This document shows positions 15,355 to 21,891 of a DNA stretch of 23,973 nt, piece after piece. Below the pieces are notes generated by a model. The model ran no database searches and was not told where the DNA came from. It worked only from the letters and a program-made list of their open reading frames with translations. The translations under genes and the position numbers were made by a program. The stretch spans positions 1 to 23,973 of the forward strand of contig JAXDJJ010000012.1 in NCBI GenBank assembly GCA_034665745.1, given 5' to 3'. Within the stretch, counting starts at the first letter, position 1. Each line of letters begins with the position of its first letter. This stretch comes from JAXDJJ01 sp034665745. Lineage in GTDB: Bacteria; Actinomycetota; CADDZG01; WHSQ01.

Positions 15355-16304
15355 GGAACGCACCGGCTTACGAGGTCCGCAACCTCCACAAGGTGTATCG
15401 CTCGCCGGAAGTGGTCGCTAATGACGGCATCTCTTTCACGGTGGAGCCGGGTGAGGCGTTCGGCTTGCTCGGCCCCAACGGTGCTGGCAAGTCCACCCTC
15501 GTACGGCAGCTCGTCGGCCTGATGACTCCGAGTTCGGGCGAGATCAAGCTGTTCGGAGAGGCCCTCAACAACCGGCGCGTTGGTCGGACGGTTGCTTACC
15601 TCCCCCAGGGAACGATGACGCTTGGGGAGTTCCGGGTCAGCGAAGCCATCGAATGGACTGCGGTGCTGAGGGGTTGTGGGAAGTCGACCGCTCGCGGTGA
15701 GGCCGATGAGCTGATCGAGGTACTCGAACTCGGCGATCTCCGGGACCGACAGTTGCGCAAGCTCTCGGGCGGACAGCGGCGCCTGACGCAGATAGCCATG
15801 ACGCTGGTTGGGCGCTTGCCGGTGCTAATCCTGGACGAGCCAACCGCAGACATCGACCCGGCGTTGCGCGCACGGATCTGGGAGCTGATCTCGGGACGTG
15901 CCCGGGCAGGGAGTGCGATCGTCCTTGTTACCCATGACGTTGCCGAGGCAGAACACGTTCTGAACCGGGTCGCGATCCTGGACTCCGGCAAGGTGGCTGC
16001 CCTGGGAACACCGTCGGAGCTCAAGGCGCGTCTGTCCCACCGAACCCGCGTCGAGGTCGCCTTGTCGCAAGATGCAACGGTCACCCCGCAGGAAGTTGCT
16101 TCGACGATGGCCTCCGACGCGCGCATCCGCGATCGCAGGGTCAGCGCGTGGGTCCCTGCCGACGAGGCGATCCGAGTCCTCGAGAAGCTGATGTCGTCGT
16201 ACGGCCCCGAGAACCTCGAGGACGCTCACCTCGTTACTCCAACCCTCGAAGACGTTTACCTCGATACCGGCGGGCGCTCCTTCCACGAGAGCGAGACCTC
16301 ATGA
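15351..16304 (+). CDS. ABC transporter ATP-binding protein
   Basis: The product has 317 residues. All ATPase motifs are intact: Walker A GPNGAGKST (41-49), Q-loop Q86 (YLPQG), signature LSGGQ (138-142), Walker B LILDEP (159-164), D-loop following, and H-loop H195 (VTHD). After ~residue 225 a C-terminal extension of ~90 residues follows, typical of drug- or lipid-exporting DrrA/CcmA-type ATPases paired with ABC-2 permeases; TPTLEDVYLDTGGR near the end is the usual closing motif. Substrate unknown. Its start overlaps the era stop (ATGA) and its stop overlaps the permease start (ATGA), so it forms a unit with that gene. An ABC exporter between era and recO is unusual and is probably a lineage-specific insertion. 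Confidence 0.93.
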   Translation: MRNAPAYEVRNLHKVYRSPEVVANDGISFTVEPGEAFGLLGPNGAGKSTLVRQLVGLMTPSSGEIKLFGEALNNRRVGRTVAYLPQGTMTLGEFRVSEAIEWTAVLRGCGKSTARGEADELIEVLELGDLRDRQLRKLSGGQRRLTQIAMTLVGRLPVLILDEPTADIDPALRARIWELISGRARAGSAIVLVTHDVAEAEHVLNRVAILDSGKVAALGTPSELKARLSHRTRVEVALSQDATVTPQEVASTMASDARIRDRRVSAWVPADEAIRVLEKLMSSYGPENLEDAHLVTPTLEDVYLDTGGRSFHESETS

Positions 16305-17047
16305 CCGGTGCGACGCGGGCGGTGAAGTTCGAGGTCCTGATGCGGATGCAGATGTCTCGCTTGCGTACCTCGTGGCGTCCTTACCTGATCGTTTCATCGG
16401 CCATGCCTCTCGGCATCGCGGTCTTGATGCGTGCCGTGATGGAACCGCAGCAGGTAGCAGAGTTCGGCCAACAGATCGTGGCCGGGTCTGCGGTGCTCGC
16501 GATAGCGATGACTGCGGTCGTGATGCTGGCTCAGCGGGTGTCGTCCTTGAAGGAGAACGGGGGGCTCGACTACTACGCCACCTTGCCGGTATCTCGGCCT
16601 GCATTGATCGCAACCATCCTGTTGTCGTTCGCCGTTTTCGCCCTGCCGGGCACGGTCATCGTGTTGACCCTTGGTTCGGCCCTGTTCAACCTCTCGCTCG
16701 CCGCACTCTGGGCTGCCGTCCCGGTCTGGATACTGGGCTCGTTAGCGCTCGCCGGACTCGGCGTAGCGATCGGGTTCGCGGCCCCCGACGAGCAGCTCGC
16801 CGGCATGTACTCGAACCTCTTGATGATGTCGGTTCTTTTCCTCGGGATCCTGCCCGCGGATCGGATGCCCGGATGGCTCGGTCCGGTGCGCGCGGTTCTG
16901 CCTTCGACCTACGCGGTCAACGCATTGCGACCGGGGCTCGAGGGCAACCTCACCGCAGGACAAGGCTGGGATCTGCTGATCTTGGCCGTATTCGGCGCGT
17001 TATCCTTCTGGGCCGTAGCCGGTCCCTTATGGCCGAAACCCGAATAG
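16301..17047 (+). CDS. ABC-2 type transporter permease
   Basis: The product has 248 residues from the ATG that overlaps the ATPase stop by four bases; a longer frame upstream lies inside the ATPase gene and was rejected. About six hydrophobic segments are visible (near 28-45, 60-77, 100-124, 132-162, 171-186, 222-242). The arrangement SLKENGGLDYYATLPVSRPA after the second helix and WLGPVRAVLPSTYAVNALRP before the last helix is typical of ABC-2 exporters of the DrrB/YadH type. It forms the membrane part of the exporter with the upstream ATPase. The exported substrate cannot be read from sequence; drugs, lipids or polysaccharide-linked lipids are all possible. Its TAG stop is part of the ribosome site (TAGGAG) of the next small gene. 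Confidence 0.88.
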   Translation: MTGATRAVKFEVLMRMQMSRLRTSWRPYLIVSSAMPLGIAVLMRAVMEPQQVAEFGQQIVAGSAVLAIAMTAVVMLAQRVSSLKENGGLDYYATLPVSRPALIATILLSFAVFALPGTVIVLTLGSALFNLSLAALWAAVPVWILGSLALAGLGVAIGFAAPDEQLAGMYSNLLMMSVLFLGILPADRMPGWLGPVRAVLPSTYAVNALRPGLEGNLTAGQGWDLLILAVFGALSFWAVAGPLWPKPE

Positions 17048-17055
17048 GAGCCGAT

Positions 17056-17265
17056 ATGCCGCAAGCGACAGTGAAGAGCTACGACTCCTTGACCCAAACC
17101 GGCGTCCTCATCTCCGACGACCACGAGACCACCTACGACATCGGACCCGAGGTCATGGCCAAGAGCATGTTCCGCTTCCTGCGCCCCGGCCAGCGGGTGA
17201 CCTTCGACCAGGTCGAGCAAGGTGGGGCCAAGTCCATCGAGAACCTCCGGATCGGCCTGGCCTAA
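17056..17265 (+). CDS. Divergent cold-shock-domain-like small protein
   Basis: The product has 69 residues, the size of CspA proteins. It starts ATVKSYDSLTQTGVLISDD where a normal cold-shock protein reads TVKWFNxxKGFGFI, and ends LRPGQRVTFDQVEQGGAKSI then ENLRIG, which matches the last two strands of the OB fold. The RNP1 motif (KGFGFI) is replaced by TQTGVLI and RNP2 (VFVHF) by TYDIG, so the aromatic nucleic-acid-stacking residues are mostly missing. Related divergent Csp-like proteins occur in Actinomycetota, from memory. Role unknown. A ribosome site (TAGGAG, 17045-17050) lies five bases before the ATG and overlaps the permease stop. The frame extends far upstream inside the permease gene, but only this segment is coding. 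Confidence 0.75.
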   Translation: MPQATVKSYDSLTQTGVLISDDHETTYDIGPEVMAKSMFRFLRPGQRVTFDQVEQGGAKSIENLRIGLA

Positions 17266-17291
17266 AACCGCATGTAGGTCGGCACCGCTAC

Positions 17292-17297
17292 TACCCT
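17292..17297 (+). promoter_or_regulatory. Candidate -10 element for recO (leaderless start)
   Basis: TACCCT fits TANNNT and is followed by six bases and then the recO ATG at 17304. The 38-base gap has no ribosome site. The spacing equals that before mtaB and mscS. Confidence 0.3.
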
Positions 17298-17303
17298 TGG
17301 GGG

Positions 17304-18032
17304 ATGCCGGGTATCTACAAGGACGAGGCCGTCGTCCTCAAGACCATCAAGCTGGGCGAGGCGGATCGCATCGTCACCCTGATGACGCGCCAGAACGGGA
17401 AGGTCCGCGCCGTCGTCAAAGGGGTCAGGAAGACCAAGTCTCGCTTCGGAGCGCGCCTCGAGCCCTTCACCAGGGTCGACCTGATGCTCTACAGGGGTCG
17501 TAAGGACCTCGACACGATTACCTCGGCGGACATCATCACTTCGTTCGACGGTTTGCGGAAGGACTACATGAAGGTGACTTCGGCCGCCGCTCTCGCAGAC
17601 ATCGTCGACAAGATCACCCCCGATCGCGAGCGAGCGTTCTCTACCTATGCCCTTTTGATCGGGGGCCTCGAGGCCCTTGCCGACGACAAGGGCGGAACGG
17701 TGGTGCCGGCGTTCCTAGTGAAGCTGCTCTCGGTGTGCGGCTACCACCCCGAGCTCACCGCGTGTGCTGGATGCGGGGCTTCGGGCCTTCTTGGCGGCTT
17801 CAGTCCTGCGCTCGGTGGTGTGTTGTGCGAGGACTGTTACGAGGAAGACGAAGCGGCGATGCGTATGCCGCCCGAACGGATCGCGTTGCTCTCTCGCCTG
17901 TTGTCGTCTGAGTTCGGTGAACCCGCGAGCGAGCCCGAGGCCGAAGCATTGACCGCGGCTCTCAGACGTTATGCAGAGTTCCATCTCGAGCGCCCACTGC
18001 GCAGTCTTCATCTGCTTGCCGCTCCGAGTTGA
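17304..18032 (+). CDS. recO: DNA repair protein RecO
   Basis: The product has 242 residues. The N-terminal OB fold starts YKDEAVVLKTIKLGEADRIV with GKVRAVVKGVRKTKSRFGAR, the family signature. A helical domain follows, and a zinc knuckle is formed by C154/C157 (CAGCG) and C175/C178 (CEDC). RecO anneals single-stranded DNA and, with RecR, loads RecA onto SSB-coated DNA in gap repair. The recO-uppS pair is a common actinobacterial arrangement. The ATG at 17304 lacks a ribosome site, but a TANNNT hexamer sits six bases upstream. The TGA stop overlaps the TTG start of uppS. Confidence 0.96.
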   Translation: MPGIYKDEAVVLKTIKLGEADRIVTLMTRQNGKVRAVVKGVRKTKSRFGARLEPFTRVDLMLYRGRKDLDTITSADIITSFDGLRKDYMKVTSAAALADIVDKITPDRERAFSTYALLIGGLEALADDKGGTVVPAFLVKLLSVCGYHPELTACAGCGASGLLGGFSPALGGVLCEDCYEEDEAAMRMPPERIALLSRLLSSEFGEPASEPEAEALTAALRRYAEFHLERPLRSLHLLAAPS

Positions 18033-18706
18033 GCGCCGACCCTTCGGGGATCCCTGCAGACGGGGTCCCGCGCCACGTTGCGATCATCATGGACGGCAAC
18101 GGCCGGTGGGCCGAGCAACGTGGACTCGCGCGCAGCAAGGGTCATGAGGCGGGCGAGCGCGCTCTCTATGAAGTCGTGCTCGCTGCTCTTGACCTCGGTA
18201 TCCGTTACCTGAGTGTGTACGCGTTCTCGACCGAGAACTGGACCAGACCCGAGGACGAGGTCGAGTTCCTGCTCAACTTCAATCGCGATCTTCTCCGCCA
18301 GCGGCGCGACGAGATGCGCAAACGTGGCGTCTACATGCGACGGGTGGGGCGGCGCGATCCTGTGCCCGACGAGGTCCTCGATGAATTCGACGCAGCGGAG
18401 GAGATGACCCGAGGTTGCGACAAGATGGACCTGTTGATCTGCTTCAACTATGGGGGCCGCGCGGAGATCGAAGATGCTGCACGCGCCGGTTCGATCGCGG
18501 AGAACCTGTATGCCCCCGATGTTCCCGACGTCGATCTGATGATCCGGACCTCGGGCGAGTACAGGACATCGAACTTCCTCCTGTGGCAATCCGCCTACGC
18601 AGAGCTCTATTTCACCGAGACCTTGTGGCCGGACTTCGACCCTGCAGCCCTTGCTGTAGCCGTTCGGGACTACGCGGGCAGGAAGCGACGCTTCGGGGGC
18701 CTGTAG
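18029..18706 (+). CDS. uppS: Isoprenyl (undecaprenyl) diphosphate synthase, shortened
   Basis: The product has 225 residues; the family usually has 240-260. HVAIIMDGNGRWAEQRG includes catalytic D22, FSTENW lies at 66-71, and RTSGEYRTSNFLLWQSAYAE (173-192) and RRFGGL at the end are intact. This cis-prenyltransferase condenses isopentenyl diphosphate units to make the lipid carrier for peptidoglycan. Between GGR (142-144) and RTSGE there are about 17 fewer residues than in E. coli UppS: the helix after GGRAEI is trimmed. Reading frame and flanking motifs are clean, so it looks like a genuine compact variant rather than a frameshift. The TTG start overlaps the recO stop (TTGA). Chain length of the product cannot be predicted from this. 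Confidence 0.93.
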   Translation: MSADPSGIPADGVPRHVAIIMDGNGRWAEQRGLARSKGHEAGERALYEVVLAALDLGIRYLSVYAFSTENWTRPEDEVEFLLNFNRDLLRQRRDEMRKRGVYMRRVGRRDPVPDEVLDEFDAAEEMTRGCDKMDLLICFNYGGRAEIEDAARAGSIAENLYAPDVPDVDLMIRTSGEYRTSNFLLWQSAYAELYFTETLWPDFDPAALAVAVRDYAGRKRRFGGL

Positions 18707-19831
18707 ATGGCCTTGACCCGCCCGGTTCGAACCAGGACCCAGTACGCGAACCAGGGACTCGATCGCTCGAGCACGGAACCTCTCGACCTGATCACCAAGG
18801 TGGTCGGCATCTACAGCACGGCCCCAACCTCACACCTCGCCTTGATCGCACGGCTGGACGGGTACCAGCCAAGCCATCTCGACAAGCTGCTCTTCGAAGA
18901 CCGTTCGCTCGTGCGGATGGGTGCCATGCGAGGGAGCGGGTACCTCGTCCCAACGAAGTTGGTGCCGACGATCGTGCGTGCGACCGAAGGGCGTCGCGCG
19001 CGAGTGTTCACCGATCTCGTCGGCAAGCTGATGGATCGAACCACCTACGACAGGCTTGCCACCAAGATCGAGAAGCTCCTCGCGGGACGCGAGATGACGA
19101 CTGCCGAGATCCGCAAAGAAATGAAGGACAAGACCTTCGACAAACATCTCCGCTACGTCGTTCAGTTGATGACTTCGGAATGCCGCCTCGTGACGACGAG
19201 AACCTCGGGTACCTGGCGTAGCAATCTCACCTACAACGCGCTGTGGTCGGACTGGCTGCCCAAGGTCGACCCTTGGAAGGCGAAGCCGGATAAGGCGAAA
19301 GCAGATCTCGCCAAGCTGTACTTCGCCGCCCACGGCCCCGCCACCGCCGATGACTTCGCATGGTGGAGCGGACTCCGCAAGGATGCTGCCGCTGGGATCG
19401 AGCGTGCCCAGATCCCCGAACTGGGCGATGGGTACTTCGGTCCCATCGACCCGGCCCGCCCAGCCAAGGGGGTGCGCCTGTTACCGATCTGGGACTCCGC
19501 GTTCCTCACCCACAAGGACCGATCACACGTCGTTGGAGACGAGTGGAAGCGGCACGTGTACGACGCATCGGGTAATCCGACCTCGGTCGTGATGGTCAAC
19601 GGGATGGCCGCGGGGCAATGGGATCTAACGATCCAGAAGAGCCACCATCGAGTGAAGGTTGCGCCGTTCAAGTCGTTCTCCGAGCCCACCTGGAAGGCGG
19701 TCGAGAAAGAGGTCGAGCGGTTGGGGCTCGCCCTTGACGTGCCCGACATCGAGGTTCGACGAGTGAAGAAAGCCCCCTCCATCGCCGACGCGGAGTGGAA
19801 CCGCTTCATGTCCCCTTTGAAGGATCTTTAG
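18707..19831 (+). CDS. Winged-helix protein of the HTH_42 (AlkZ/YcaQ-like) family
   Basis: The product has 374 residues, starting at the base after the uppS stop. The order of motifs fits the HTH_42 family: HLALIARLDGYQPSHLDKLL, EDRSLVRMGAMRGSGYLVP (66-82), a helical middle with a second winged helix (MTTAEIRKEM), FAAHGPATADDFAWWSGL, and RLLPIWDSAFLTHKDR followed by VVMVNGMAAGQWDL. Characterised members are DNA glycosylases that unhook interstrand crosslinks or excise bulky alkyl purines, using a QxQ motif in a GLQAQ-like segment. Here that segment reads GIYST (34-38), so neither glutamine is present. It may be a DNA-binding paralog without glycosylase activity, or may use other residues. Its position behind recO suggests DNA repair only loosely. 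Confidence 0.82.
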   Translation: MALTRPVRTRTQYANQGLDRSSTEPLDLITKVVGIYSTAPTSHLALIARLDGYQPSHLDKLLFEDRSLVRMGAMRGSGYLVPTKLVPTIVRATEGRRARVFTDLVGKLMDRTTYDRLATKIEKLLAGREMTTAEIRKEMKDKTFDKHLRYVVQLMTSECRLVTTRTSGTWRSNLTYNALWSDWLPKVDPWKAKPDKAKADLAKLYFAAHGPATADDFAWWSGLRKDAAAGIERAQIPELGDGYFGPIDPARPAKGVRLLPIWDSAFLTHKDRSHVVGDEWKRHVYDASGNPTSVVMVNGMAAGQWDLTIQKSHHRVKVAPFKSFSEPTWKAVEKEVERLGLALDVPDIEVRRVKKAPSIADAEWNRFMSPLKDL

Positions 19832-19849
19832 CGATCGGTGCTCCCAGCC

Positions 19850-19893
19850 GTGTCATGCAATTGACTGACAAGTGTCATGCAATTGCATGACAC
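19850..19893. repeat. Tandem pair of 22-bp palindromic units between convergent genes
   Basis: Unit 2 (19872-19893) is a perfect palindrome with arms GTGTCATGCAA and TTGCATGACAC. Unit 1 (19850-19871) directly abuts it and matches at 19 of 22 positions, sharing the first 14 bases GTGTCATGCAATTG. The 22-base period is about two helical turns, as in cooperative protein-binding sites. It fills much of the 73-base gap between two converging genes. It is A/T-rich with no T tract, so it is a poor intrinsic terminator. Confidence 0.85.
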
Positions 19894-19904
19894 CGTCGCC
19901 ATAC

Positions 19905-20588
19905 CTAGGGTGTGCCTCCGTGTTCGGGACCTGGATCGTCCTCCATGACCTCATCGTCATGATCCTCTGACCGGGCCCCGGGACCAACAGCAGAGGCAAG
20001 CACTCCCGCGTTGGGAAGCTGGACCGCCCCTCGGGCGGTTTGGAGTCGCACGTAGAACAGGCCCATGTCGGTGACGAGGCCTTCGTACTCGCCTCCCAAG
20101 GGACCGCTCTTGAGCACGACGGTCTCGCCCAACGTGAACGGCCGAACGAGTAGGAGCACGAGCCCTGCGAAGAAGTTCCCGAGGGTCTGTTGTGCCGCGA
20201 TCCCGATGATCACTCCCGTGAGCGCGCCTCCGAGCAGAAGGCCGCTCATGTCCACGTCCAGCACGGACAAGGCGGACAGGACCACGATCACGTAACCGAC
20301 GACGGAGATAACAACCCCCAGCGGTCCCGACCGTGAATCTCCAAGATGCTCTCCGGTCGCGGCCCGCACCCCATGCGCGAACATCCGGACGGATGCGATG
20401 CCGAAGAGCAGAAGCATCGCCGTACCTACGATGGCTAACAGCTTGTCGGTGTCGGTCGCGCGATCGGCCACGTAATCCCGCAACTGACCTTCCGACGCGA
20501 CGATCAGCCCGCCGAGAGCGAGGGCGATGGAGATGACGGCCCTCACGAAATGGGGCCGCGCCAGCTTGCGCATCAATCCTGCATCCAT
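19905..20588 (-). CDS. Small MscS-family mechanosensitive channel-like protein
   Basis: The product has 227 residues against ~286 for E. coli MscS. Helices are near 15-32, 50-72, 88-110 and 115-147. The last is the pore-lining TM3 (GVIIGIAAQQTLGNFFAGLV) followed by RPFTLGETVVL, the family hallmark. A short beta domain (GLVTDMGLFYVRLQTARGAV then LPNAGVL) follows, but the large C-terminal alpha/beta cage domain is absent and replaced by an acidic, disordered-looking tail. Such proteins relieve turgor after osmotic downshock. It is the third gene of a minus-strand operon behind two CNNM/CorC genes, 16 bases after the second. M1 is preferred because TAGCCT lies six bases upstream; M6 (20573) is an alternative. 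Confidence 0.85.
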   Translation of the reverse strand: MDAGLMRKLARPHFVRAVISIALALGGLIVASEGQLRDYVADRATDTDKLLAIVGTAMLLLFGIASVRMFAHGVRAATGEHLGDSRSGPLGVVISVVGYVIVVLSALSVLDVDMSGLLLGGALTGVIIGIAAQQTLGNFFAGLVLLLVRPFTLGETVVLKSGPLGGEYEGLVTDMGLFYVRLQTARGAVQLPNAGVLASAVGPGARSEDHDDEVMEDDPGPEHGGTP

Positions 20589-20594
20589 GACCCG

Positions 20595-20600
20595 AGGCTA
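20595..20600 (-). promoter_or_regulatory. Candidate -10 element for the MscS-like gene (leaderless start)
   Basis: The minus strand reads TAGCCT followed by six bases and the ATG at 20588. It lies in the 16-base gap after the CNNM/CorC gene, so the channel gene may have its own promoter as well as read-through. Confidence 0.3.
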
Positions 20601-20604
20601 ACGG

Positions 20605-21891
20605 CTAGACGTGTTCGATGACGATCTGTACGACACGCCTTCGATGCATCGACATCACCCGTAGTCGCCAGTCTTCGTGTGTGACGCTGTCTCTGCGCCT
20701 GGGGATCCTGCCCAGTCGATCCATCAGGAAGCCGGCAACGGTTTCGTACTCGCCGTCGGGAAGATCGATCCCCAAGCGGTCGCGCACCTCGTCGATCCGC
20801 AGGGACCCCGGAACGATGTATCTGCCTTCGACCGTCTCGATCCCCAGCTCGGACACGTCGTATTCGTCACGTATCTCTCCTACGAGCTCCTCGAGGAGGT
20901 CTTCGAGCGTCACGACTCCTGCAGTGCCACCGTGCTCTTCGATGACAAGGGCGAAGTGTCTGCGCTCCCTCCGCATCTCGAACAGGAGGGGGTGCAGCTT
21001 CTTCGATTCGGGGATGACCAGCATCGGTCTCACCAGCTTGCGATCGATGGGCTGCTCTCTTCTTCCTTCATCGATCCGGAGCAGGTCCTTCGCATGCACG
21101 AAACCGAGGATGTTGTCGAGGTCTTCCTCGTAGACCGGAATGCGCGAGTGTCCCGATGCCAAGACGACTCCTTCGAGCTCCGCCGGGGTGATCGAGTGGG
21201 GGACCGCAACGAGTTCCGTGCGCGGCACCATGGCAGAGGCTGCATCTCTGTCACCGAAGCCCGCCGCCCCCGATAGCAACCTGTGCTGGGACTTGCTCAG
21301 CATCCCGCCCTGCGCCGCTTGCTGGATCAGCAGTCCGATCTCTGCAGGGGAGTGCGTCGAGAGGAACTCGTGTTTCTGCTCGACCCCCATCAGCTTGAGG
21401 GCTGCGCCCGCCACCGCACTGAGGAGGCGGATCAGCGGACGGAACAGGTTCGCGTAGAAACGGTAGGGATATGCGATCCACAAGGCGCTTCGTTCGGGCT
21501 CCGAGATCGCAACGTTCTTCGGCGCCATCTCGCCAACGACCATGTGAAGGAACACGACGATGCCTAGGGCGATGACTACCGAGATCGTGTGAAGGACCTC
21601 GTGTGGGATGTGGACCAAGGGTTCGAGCCCGCTTTGGATCAGGTGTGCCACTGCGGGTTCGGCAACGAACCCAAGTCCGAGTGATGCCATCGTGATCCCG
21701 AGTTGAGTGCCGGCGAGCATGAACGAGATCTCTCTCAACGACCGCAAGGCGACCTTGGCTCGGCGATCCCCCTTGTCGGCGAGAGCTTCGATCTTGCTAC
21801 GGCGCGCTGCGATGAGGGCGAACTCGGCCCCCACGAAGAATCCGTTCGCAAGCAATAACCCGATGGCGGCGGCGAGGTACCAGAGGGTCAT
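20605..21891 (-). CDS. CNNM/CorC-family membrane protein with CBS pair (copy 2)
   Basis: The product has 428 residues from the ATG overlapping the previous stop by four bases; the frame runs 31 codons further upstream, but that part lies inside the preceding gene. The N-terminal CNNM/DUF21 domain begins TLWYLAAAIGLLLANGFFVG and contains GTQLGITMASLGLGFVAEPA and VVGEMAPKNVAISEPERSAL. The CBS pair includes ASAMVPRTELVAVP, SRIPVYEEDLDNILGFVHAK and FALVIEEHGGTAGVVTLEDL. The CorC/HlyC domain closes with ETVAGFLMDRLGRIPRRRDS. Cation export or metal homeostasis is the family's usual role. This copy and copy 3 are closer to each other than to copy 1 by eye, consistent with a tandem duplication; they may form a heterodimer. 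Confidence 0.92.
   Translation of the reverse strand: MTLWYLAAAIGLLLANGFFVGAEFALIAARRSKIEALADKGDRRAKVALRSLREISFMLAGTQLGITMASLGLGFVAEPAVAHLIQSGLEPLVHIPHEVLHTISVVIALGIVVFLHMVVGEMAPKNVAISEPERSALWIAYPYRFYANLFRPLIRLLSAVAGAALKLMGVEQKHEFLSTHSPAEIGLLIQQAAQGGMLSKSQHRLLSGAAGFGDRDAASAMVPRTELVAVPHSITPAELEGVVLASGHSRIPVYEEDLDNILGFVHAKDLLRIDEGRREQPIDRKLVRPMLVIPESKKLHPLLFEMRRERRHFALVIEEHGGTAGVVTLEDLLEELVGEIRDEYDVSELGIETVEGRYIVPGSLRIDEVRDRLGIDLPDGEYETVAGFLMDRLGRIPRRRDSVTHEDWRLRVMSMHRRRVVQIVIEHV

Noticed and set aside
16148..16300. N-terminal extension of the ABC permease
   Set aside because: The 51 extra codons lie inside the ATPase gene and read as Arg/Pro-rich shadow sequence. The ATGA overlap at 16301 is a much better start.
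16372..17055. Upstream extension of the cold-shock-like gene through the permease
   Set aside because: The extension reads as arginine-rich nonsense in the permease region. The ribosome site TAGGAG and the ATG at 17056 fit a 69-residue protein.
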